DNA of 7,562 bases from contig CAJUCK010000050.1 of assembly GCA_910585395.1 (NCBI GenBank), forward strand, positions 7,527-15,088, written 5' to 3'. Positions 1 to 5,304 of the stretch are shown piece after piece. The position numbers were made by a program, and so were the translations under genes. This DNA comes from an uncultured Lachnospiraceae bacterium. GTDB lineage: Bacteria > Bacillota > Clostridia > Lachnospirales > Lachnospiraceae. Numbering within the stretch: the stretch's first letter is position 1; each line of letters starts with the position of its first letter. The notes beneath the pieces are model-generated. The model saw only the letters and a list, made by a program, of their open reading frames with translations, did no database searches and was not told the origin of the DNA.

Positions 1-1
1 G

Positions 2-502
2 TATGGTATTGATAACAGCAACGGGATTGTAACCATTCGGGAAGAATCTGAATGGCTGAAACAATACTTGTTTCTGCAGCAGACAAGGCTGAAAGATGGG
101 TTTGAAAGCAGTATAGAGATACCGCCAGAGCTTATGAAAATGAAAGTGCATAAGCTGCTGATCCAGCCTTTTGTGGAGAACAGTTTCATTCATGGATTTG
201 AGAATATTAAGAGAGTTCCTGAATTGAGAATCCATATGGAATTATGGCAGCATAACAGGCTGCAGATTCTTATTGAAGATAACGGAAGGGGGATGCCGGA
301 GGAAATTACAAAGCAGATGAATCAGGGGATTTTTCAGGAGTCAGAGGATAAAAATCAGATTGGTTTGAAAAATGCAATGTATCGTATTAGCCTATATTAT
401 GAAGACCAGGCAGAGATTCGGGTGGAGAGCAGGGAAAATGAGTATACCAGAATTTATGTTACGCTGCCTGTAATTACAGAAGGAGACGAAAAAGCAGTAT
501 GA
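2..502 (+). CDS. YesM-family sensor histidine kinase, C-terminal part (5' truncated by window edge)
   Basis: This is the ATP-binding C-terminal portion of a membrane sensor kinase that would phosphorylate the adjacent response regulator. The frame is open from position 2 to the stop at 500-502, giving 166 visible residues. The TTG at 68 sits inside conserved family sequence, so it is not the start; the true start lies upstream. Visible motifs, numbered from the first visible codon: the N-box around residues 53-64 (QPFVEN then a His-Gly), with Asn60 the expected Mg-ATP ligand; the G1 box DNGRG at 93-97; and a G2-like GLKNAMYRI at 121-129. The pattern of an EEL-like helix, then QPxVENxxxHG, then GLxNxxxRxxLYY is typical of the HPK7/YesM class, also called His_kinase plus HATPase_c. 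The sensor domain, HAMP and phospho-accepting His box are not in the window. It overlaps the next gene by 4 nt (ATGA), indicating translational coupling. The signal it senses cannot be read here, though the context suggests a saccharide. Confidence 0.93.
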   Translation, partial: YGIDNSNGIVTIREESEWLKQYLFLQQTRLKDGFESSIEIPPELMKMKVHKLLIQPFVENSFIHGFENIKRVPELRIHMELWQHNRLQILIEDNGRGMPEEITKQMNQGIFQESEDKNQIGLKNAMYRISLYYEDQAEIRVESRENEYTRIYVTLPVITEGDEKAV

Positions 503-2031
503 GAGTGGTTGTGGTAGAAGATGAAATCAGGATTCGGGAGGGGATAGAAGGGCTGCTGGAGATGATGGGGGAAGACTATGAGTTTGCCGGAAGCGCAGAG
601 AATGGAAAGACCGGACTGGAGCTGATTCAGAAGGAACAGCCAGACATTGTGATTACAGATATCCGCATGCCAGATATGAGTGGGCTGGAAATGCTGCAGG
701 AAATAAGGGCACAGGGAAATTCTGTGAAAACGGTTGTATTGAGCGCTTATTCTGAGTTTGAATATGCCCGTCAGGCAATGAGGCTGGGCGTGACCGAGTA
801 CCTGCTGAAGCCAGTTTCTGTAGACGAGTTTTCAAGAGCCATGGATGCTATGAAGACTAAGATCCAGAAGGAAAGAAGTGTCCAGCCCAAAGCCCTGGGT
901 ACATTGGAACAGATTATGAGCGCTATTCTCTATGGACAGCTGGAGCTGGACAAGTCCCTGGAAGAGTATTTGACAGGCCAGTATGATATACAGCCAGATC
1001 ATACCATAGTGGAAGTGTGCATTTATCTGGGAAATCAATACAAAGATAAGGTAAAACGGGTGCAGAAAGAGTGGGAAAATCTATTAAAAGCCAAGGGAGA
1101 TCTTCACTTTGGGATGGTACAGGCAGATTATGAGCAGACTCTGATGATTGCTATTTATCAGTTTCAGAATATCCAGGAGCTGGAGAGAAGGATTCAGTGC
1201 TGGCTGCTTCAGAAAGCAGATAGACTGGAGATAGGAAGTGTGGGCTGGGTGGAAGCAAAGGGAATAAAATCATTAAAGACGGCTTTTGACACGCTTTATC
1301 AGTATATGGATTGGAATCTGACTCTGGGGAGGGATGTATTGATTGCATATCCCAAAATCCTTCAGGTACAGACCTCAGTTTGCGTATACCCAATCGAACT
1401 TGAAAACCGCCTGAAAACGGAGTTATGTCTGGGAAATATGGAGCAGGTAAAAAAGATTGCCCAAAAATTTTATAAATATTTTTCTGGTGGAAAATTATAT
1501 ACGCCCAAAGATATTAAAGAATGTTATATCCGGTTTATCTGGGCAGTGATTAATATCACCAAAGAGATTAATTTGCTGGACTATGTAAACCTGAATCAGC
1601 AGGAGATTCTTGACAAAGTTATGGGGGCAATGCTGTTCCAGGAATTAGAAGGAGCTGTGGAAGGGCTGTTCGGGCAGATATGCCTGGAAGAAGAGCAGGA
1701 AGATGGAACTGCTCATTTAACAGTAAGACGGATGAAGAGCATGATCCATGAATTTTATCAATCAGGAATTACATTGGATGAGATCGCATTAAAACTTAAC
1801 GTTACACCAGAGTATTTGAGTATGCAGTTTCATAAAGAGGTGGGGGAAACGTACAGCAGTTATATGAAGAACTATCGTGTAGGCAAAGCAAAAGAACTGC
1901 TGGTGGGGACACAGATGAAACAATATGAGATTGCCCGGCAGGTGGGGTATACAGACAGCAAATATTTCGGCAGAGTATTTCGGGAATGCACGGGTTATTC
2001 TCCAGCAGAATTCCGCAAAACTTATAAATAG
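499..2031 (+). CDS. YesN-type response regulator, receiver plus AraC-family DNA-binding domain
   Basis: This is a 510-residue cytoplasmic transcription regulator, the partner of the upstream kinase. The receiver domain spans about residues 1-120: acidic pocket Glu7/Asp8, phospho-acceptor Asp54 in the ITDIRMPDMSG motif, Ser82 at the conserved Ser/Thr switch position, and Lys104 in the LLKP motif. A long middle region (about 130-400) without obvious motifs matches the variable linker/dimerisation part of YesN proteins. The AraC-type domain covers about 412-510, with the first helix-turn-helix near ITLDEIALKLNVTPEYLS and the second near YEIARQVGYTDSKYFGRVF, ending in the usual GYSPAEFRK signature. 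Length agrees with the family (about 500-540). The ATG at 499 is fixed by the 4-nt overlap with the kinase and by the receiver starting directly at residue 2. Regulators of this class usually activate a neighbouring sugar ABC operon, which is what follows here. No clear intrinsic terminator follows the stop. Confidence 0.95.
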   Translation: MRVVVVEDEIRIREGIEGLLEMMGEDYEFAGSAENGKTGLELIQKEQPDIVITDIRMPDMSGLEMLQEIRAQGNSVKTVVLSAYSEFEYARQAMRLGVTEYLLKPVSVDEFSRAMDAMKTKIQKERSVQPKALGTLEQIMSAILYGQLELDKSLEEYLTGQYDIQPDHTIVEVCIYLGNQYKDKVKRVQKEWENLLKAKGDLHFGMVQADYEQTLMIAIYQFQNIQELERRIQCWLLQKADRLEIGSVGWVEAKGIKSLKTAFDTLYQYMDWNLTLGRDVLIAYPKILQVQTSVCVYPIELENRLKTELCLGNMEQVKKIAQKFYKYFSGGKLYTPKDIKECYIRFIWAVINITKEINLLDYVNLNQQEILDKVMGAMLFQELEGAVEGLFGQICLEEEQEDGTAHLTVRRMKSMIHEFYQSGITLDEIALKLNVTPEYLSMQFHKEVGETYSSYMKNYRVGKAKELLVGTQMKQYEIARQVGYTDSKYFGRVFRECTGYSPAEFRKTYK

Positions 2032-2148
2032 CGCAGCGGATAACAGTTTAGAAAAGTCTACCTTTTTCAGATATGTCCTGTTTCTTATTTTACTTTTATG
2101 AATTAAACTTATGATATCGAAAGAAAATAAGAAAGAGGAGGAATTATT
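2032..2148 (+). promoter_or_regulatory. Intergenic control region upstream of the binding-protein gene
   Basis: This 117-nt AT-rich gap separates the regulator from the transport genes and is the natural site for a promoter controlled by the YesN-type regulator. A possible sigma-A-like promoter is TTTACT (2089-2094) with TATGAT (2110-2115). The -10 matches 5 of 6 consensus positions and the -35 matches 4 of 6, but the 15-nt spacer is short, which would fit an activator-dependent promoter. TTATGA occurs twice, at 2096-2101 and 2109-2114, as a 13-bp-spaced direct repeat that could form part of an AraC-type binding site. A GAAAAG/CTTTTTC pairing at 2051-2068 is too weak to call a terminator. The promoter assignment is inference from sequence only. 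Confidence 0.4.
2081..2134. repeat. Imperfect inverted repeat abutting the binding-protein ribosome binding site
   Basis: The left arm TTTCTTATTTT (2081-2091) and right arm AAAATAAGAAA (2124-2134) are exact reverse complements over 11 bp. Skipping one unpaired A at 2092, pairing continues with CTTT (2093-2096) against AAAG (2120-2123), leaving a loop of about 23 nt. The right arm ends one base before AGGAGG (2136-2141). As RNA this stem could limit ribosome access; as DNA it could be an operator that spans the possible -10 element. The arms are mostly A/T, so chance is a real possibility. Confidence 0.45.
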
Positions 2149-3461
2149 ATGAAATTGAAAAAAGTGGTATCTGTTTTCATGGCAGCCATGTTGAGCGTTG
2201 GATTATTGGCAGGCTGCGGAGGCGATGCGGGCAAAGAAGAGAAAAAGGATACAGGAGAGAATAGCGCGTCCAGTGAAACAGCAGGGACAGACGAGAGTCA
2301 GGATACAGATAAAAATGAGAGTTCAGAGGAAGGCTCTGGCGGAGAAGAAGTTACTGTTTGGTATTACTGGGAGACAGAAGGACATCAGAAAGCGCTTGAT
2401 AAAGTAATCACAGATTACAATGCTTCCCAGAGTGATATGACTGTGACTGCAAAATATGTACCCTTTGCAGATTTTAAGAAACAGTTGTCCATAGGGGCTT
2501 CTGCAGATGAGCTGCCGGATATTGCCATTCTGGATTCCCCAGACCATGCAAGTTATGCGACTATGGGAATTTTTGCAGATTTATCAGGGAAATTTGATGT
2601 GGCAAATTATTATGAAGGAGCAGTTGACTCCTGTACGATTGACGGGACCTTGTACGGCGTGCCTTTTGGCGTAAACTGCCTGGGACTTTATTATAATCAG
2701 GATTTGCTGGATGCAGCAGGATGCAAAGCGCCCGCAAACTGGGAAGAACTGAAAGAGACAGCAGCAAAGCTTACCAAGGACAATGTGACAGGGCTTGCAT
2801 TCTGCAGTCTTCAGAATGAAGAAGGAACCTTTAATTTTATGCCGTGGGTATGGTCCACAGGAGCAGGTTCCTATGAGATGAACTCAGAAGGAGGAGTGAA
2901 GGCGTTGACCTTGGCGAAAGACCTGATTGACTCTGGCGCCATGAGCAAAGAGTGTATCAACTGGACGCAGGGTGATGTAATGAATCAGTTTATTTCTGGA
3001 AATGTGGCGATGATGATTAACGGGCCATGGCAGATTCCTACTATGAAGCAGGAAGCTCCGGATTTAAATTGGAAGGTTGCTCTGATTCCCCAGGATAAAG
3101 AGTATGCTTCTGTTCTCGGCGGTGAAAATTATGCAGTGATTGCAGGCGGAAATGAAGAAGGAGCATTGAAGTTCTTAGAATATGCGACTGCCAAAGAGCA
3201 GGTGGAATATCTGATGGATTCTTTCGGTTACATTTCAGCAGACAAAAGACCATTGCAGAAGGACAGTTTACGGATGACGAGGCAATGAAGACTTTTACAG
3301 AGCAGTTGAATTATGCCAAAGCGAGAGGTCCTCTTGCTGAGTGGCCAGAGGTATCAGATGCCATTTCCCTTGCTTTCAACCAGGTTATGACAGGTGAGAA
3401 AGCGCCTAAGGATGCAGCGGACGCAGCACAGCAGGTCATTGATGGGATTGTGACTAAATAG
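2149..3461 (+). CDS. CUT1-type ABC sugar-binding lipoprotein, apparent -1 frameshift near 3244-3247
   Basis: This is the extracellular solute-binding protein of a sugar ABC importer (MalE/UgpB-like, SBP family 1), anchored outside the membrane. A lipoprotein signal peptide is clear: Lys at 2, 4 and 5, a hydrophobic core, and the lipobox LLAGC with Cys23 as the lipidated residue. An acidic, Ser-rich linker (about 24-66) precedes the mature fold, which begins at VTVWYYWETEGHQKALDKV. AGGAGG at 2136-2141 lies 7 nt before the ATG. As written, the frame stops at 3288 after 379 codons, ending in a non-family tail from about residue 367. The expected C-terminus (TIAEGQFTDDEAMKTF, ARGPLAEWPEVSDAI, ending IVTK) reads on in the -1 frame to the TAG at 3459-3461. 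Restoring one A in the 4-A run at 3244-3247 gives about 437 residues, a normal length for the family. The gene is either a genuine frameshift mutant or has a base-call/assembly error. The sugar specificity cannot be read from the sequence. Confidence 0.9.
3246..3461 (+). pseudogene. Displaced C-terminal segment of the sugar-binding protein (-1 frame)
   Basis: These 71 codons plus stop are the conserved end of the binding protein, read in the -1 frame relative to the ATG at 2149. The translation contains TIAEGQFTDDEAMKTFTEQ, then an ARGPLAEWPEVSDA segment and a C-terminal amphipathic stretch ending QQVIDGIVTK. This matches the typical last helices of CUT1 binding proteins, where an A(R)GP...WPE/PEVS segment precedes the final helix. 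There is no start codon with a Shine-Dalgarno that would make it a separate gene. It shows no internal stop or other decay, so the break is recent or artificial. Confidence 0.85.
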
Positions 3462-3474
3462 CCAAGAGGGATGC

Positions 3475-3508
3475 GGAGTATACGGGATCTTCCGTATACT
3501 CCCTTTTT
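3475..3508 (+). terminator. Intrinsic terminator/attenuator between binding protein and permeases
   Basis: A perfect 11-bp stem, GGAGTATACGG (3475-3485) pairing with CCGTATACTCC (3492-3502), has a 6-nt loop and is followed one base later by five T (3504-3508). It begins 13 nt after the restored stop of the binding-protein gene and ends 26 nt before the first permease ATG. With no evident promoter in between, it most likely acts as a partial terminator that lets some transcription through. That arrangement is common after binding-protein genes, giving them higher expression than the membrane components. It may also protect the upstream mRNA from 3' decay. Confidence 0.88.
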
Positions 3509-3534
3509 ATACCCTGAAATAAGGAGGAAAACGC

Positions 3535-4437
3535 ATGAATCAGACGAAAAAAAAGAAGCTTTTTAAGTATGATAATGTGGGAATTTTGTTCGTGCTGCCA
3601 GCATTTCTCTATATGCTTGTATTTGTTGGCTATCCAATTGTAAAGAATATTATATTGAGCTTTCAGGATGTTACAGTGCGGACTCTGACTGCAGATCATA
3701 AACCTTTTGCAGGGCTGCAGAATTACATAGATATCTTCCAGGACCCAGTATTTGTAAAATCATTGGTAAATACACTTTTATTTACTGTTTGCTGTCTTGT
3801 ACTGCAGTTTATCATAGGATTTCTGCTGGCAATATTTTTCAATCAGCATTTCAGTGTTTCCAAACCTGTCCGGGGACTGATGCTGATACCTTGGATGATT
3901 CCCATCACAGTTACAGCGTTGATATTCAAATTTATTTTTGGCACAGATGTGGGAATCCTTAATTACATCTTAACCAGTCTGGGGATTATCTCTGAAAATA
4001 TTGATTGGCTGACTTCTGCCAATACAGCGCTGTTTGGCATTATCTGCGCCAATGTCTGGATTGGTATACCTTTTAATATGATTTTAATTTCCACTGGGCT
4101 TACTACCATTCCAAAGGAACTATATGAGAGTGCATCTATAGACGGAGCAGGAAAGGTGCAGACGTTCTTTAAGATTACGCTACCTCTGCTGCGGCCTACC
4201 ATAGAATCTGTATTGATTCTGGGATTTATCTACACGTTCAAAGTTTTTGACCTGGTGTATGTTATGACGGGGGGCGGACCTGTCAACTCTACACATATGC
4301 TGTCAACTTACTCTTACAAGCTTTCTTTTGAGATGTTTAAATACAGCAGGGGATCGGCAGCAGCCAATGTCCTTCTGGTGATTTTAATGATTGTAGGCGT
4401 ATTTTATTTGAGAGCGACAAAGGAGGAGGAAGAATAA
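3535..4437 (+). CDS. CUT1 sugar ABC transporter permease, MalF/UgpA-like
   Basis: This 300-residue integral membrane protein forms one half of the importer channel and pairs with the permease encoded next. It has a short Lys-rich cytoplasmic N-terminus, then about six hydrophobic segments near residues 16-38, 78-102, 112-137, 165-187, 222-246 and 276-293. The YPIVKNIILSF motif after the first segment and the MTGGGPVNST motif near 244-253 are typical of MalF/UgpA permeases. The cytoplasmic EAA loop, which docks on the ATPase, lies at about 195-222 (ELYESASIDGAGKVQTFFKIT), with Gly204 at its conserved position. The ATG is supported by AGGAGG at 3522-3527 with a 7-nt spacer. The gene ends in a Glu-rich tail (KEEEE) because its last codons also carry the Shine-Dalgarno of the next gene. 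Length is normal for the family. Substrate specificity is not deducible from the permease alone. Confidence 0.96.
   Translation: MNQTKKKKLFKYDNVGILFVLPAFLYMLVFVGYPIVKNIILSFQDVTVRTLTADHKPFAGLQNYIDIFQDPVFVKSLVNTLLFTVCCLVLQFIIGFLLAIFFNQHFSVSKPVRGLMLIPWMIPITVTALIFKFIFGTDVGILNYILTSLGIISENIDWLTSANTALFGIICANVWIGIPFNMILISTGLTTIPKELYESASIDGAGKVQTFFKITLPLLRPTIESVLILGFIYTFKVFDLVYVMTGGGPVNSTHMLSTYSYKLSFEMFKYSRGSAAANVLLVILMIVGVFYLRATKEEEE
4421..4429 (+). promoter_or_regulatory. Shine-Dalgarno of the second permease, embedded in the first permease gene
   Basis: AGGAGGAGG lies inside the end of the first permease gene and is translated as part of its KEEEE tail. It offers two overlapping AGGAGG registers, 10 or 7 nt before the ATG at 4437. 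Together with the TAATG stop/start overlap, this supports translational coupling and balanced production of the two membrane subunits. Confidence 0.85.
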
Positions 4438-5285
4438 TGGGTGATGAAAAAGTAATTCGAGGCGGAAAAAATGTGCTTTTATCGATATTGGCAGTTTTAC
4501 TTTTATGTGTGCTGCTGTTTCCAGTGTTTTGGATTGTAGTAACATCGCTAAAGACTGAACAGGAAATTTTCCAAGTTCCCCCCACCATAATTCCCAAGAA
4601 GCTGAATGTAAGTTCTTATGCGGCTCAGGTGGAAAACGGCGATTTTAATATGTTCCATTCGTTTTTTAACAGTTTTGTGATTTCTATGGGAGCCATGGTG
4701 ATTTCTGTGCTGCTGGCAGTTCCGGCGTCATATGGGATTGCAAAATATAAATTTAAAGGGCGTAAGATGATGTTATTGGGATTTCTCGTAACTCAGATGC
4801 TCCCAGTGGCAGTGCTGCTGACACCCATGTTTATGCTTTTTAAGGGAATGCATGTGTATAATACCCCGATTGCGGCGATTATTGCAGACGCCACCATAGG
4901 CATCCCATTTTCCATATTGATACTTAAAAATTATTTTGCTTCCATTCCCAAGGAACTGGAAGAGGCGGCATATATTGATGGATGCAATCGGTTTACGGCG
5001 TTTATTCGGGTGTTGATACCCGTGGCAAAGCCGGGGGTGATGGTGTGTGCTATCTTCTCCTTTCTGTATGCATGGGGAGATCTGGCATATGGCATGACTT
5101 TTATCATCGACCAGCAGAAACGGCCTATTACTGCAGGCATTTTCAACTTTATGGGACAGTATGGAACAAAATGGAGTTACCTGACTGCATTTGCAGTTGT
5201 CACTATTATCCCGGTGGCGCTGATCTTTATTTTTATGCAGAAGTACATTATCAGCGGTATGACCAGCGGTGCAGTAAAAGGATAG
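4437..5285 (+). CDS. CUT1 sugar ABC transporter permease, MalG/UgpE-like
   Basis: This 282-residue membrane protein is the second channel subunit of the importer. Hydrophobic segments lie near residues 13-36, 77-101, 112-136, 144-165, 199-221 and 248-270. Family hallmarks are PVFWIVVTSLKT after the first segment, a SFFNSFVIS motif near 75-83, and PASYGIAKYKFKGRK near 96-110. The EAA loop is at about 173-200 (ELEEAAYIDGCNRFTAFIRV), with Gly182 at the conserved position. The C-terminus, QKYIISGMTSGAVKG, is the classic MalG-type ending. The start overlaps the upstream stop by one base (TAATG) and uses the embedded AGGAGG. No ATPase gene follows, so the complex probably uses a shared MsmX/MsmK-like ATPase encoded elsewhere; this is known for many Gram-positive CUT1 systems but is inferred here. 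No truncation or missing motif was seen. Confidence 0.96.
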   Translation: MGDEKVIRGGKNVLLSILAVLLLCVLLFPVFWIVVTSLKTEQEIFQVPPTIIPKKLNVSSYAAQVENGDFNMFHSFFNSFVISMGAMVISVLLAVPASYGIAKYKFKGRKMMLLGFLVTQMLPVAVLLTPMFMLFKGMHVYNTPIAAIIADATIGIPFSILILKNYFASIPKELEEAAYIDGCNRFTAFIRVLIPVAKPGVMVCAIFSFLYAWGDLAYGMTFIIDQQKRPITAGIFNFMGQYGTKWSYLTAFAVVTIIPVALIFIFMQKYIISGMTSGAVKG

Positions 5286-5304
5286 AAAAGGAGCGTGGAA
5301 AAGA

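Noticed and set aside
68..70. TTG at 68 as the start of the kinase gene
   Set aside because: The frame is open upstream to the window edge with family-typical residues (EESEWLKQYLFLQQ), so this codon is an internal Leu of a truncated gene.
2051..2068. A possible terminator after the response regulator (GAAAAG/CTTTTTC)
   Set aside because: The stem is short, nearly all A/T, needs a bulge or G-T pair, and has no T-tract after it.
2112..2125. TGATATCGAAAGAA upstream of the binding-protein gene as a cre site
   Set aside because: The left half fits the consensus but the right half lacks the conserved T and C positions.
2387..2400. A catabolite-responsive-element-like core (AGAAAGCGCTTGAT) inside the binding-protein gene
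   Set aside because: Only about 10 of 14 positions fit an optimal cre, the 3' half is poor, and it encodes conserved family residues (QKALD) about 240 nt into the gene, so coincidence is more likely.
3241..3252. Programmed -1 ribosomal frameshifting in the binding-protein gene
   Set aside because: The A4 run lacks a canonical X-XXY-YYZ heptamer. Back-slippage of the Lys-tRNA would have to re-pair on CAA. Frameshifting is not known for this family.
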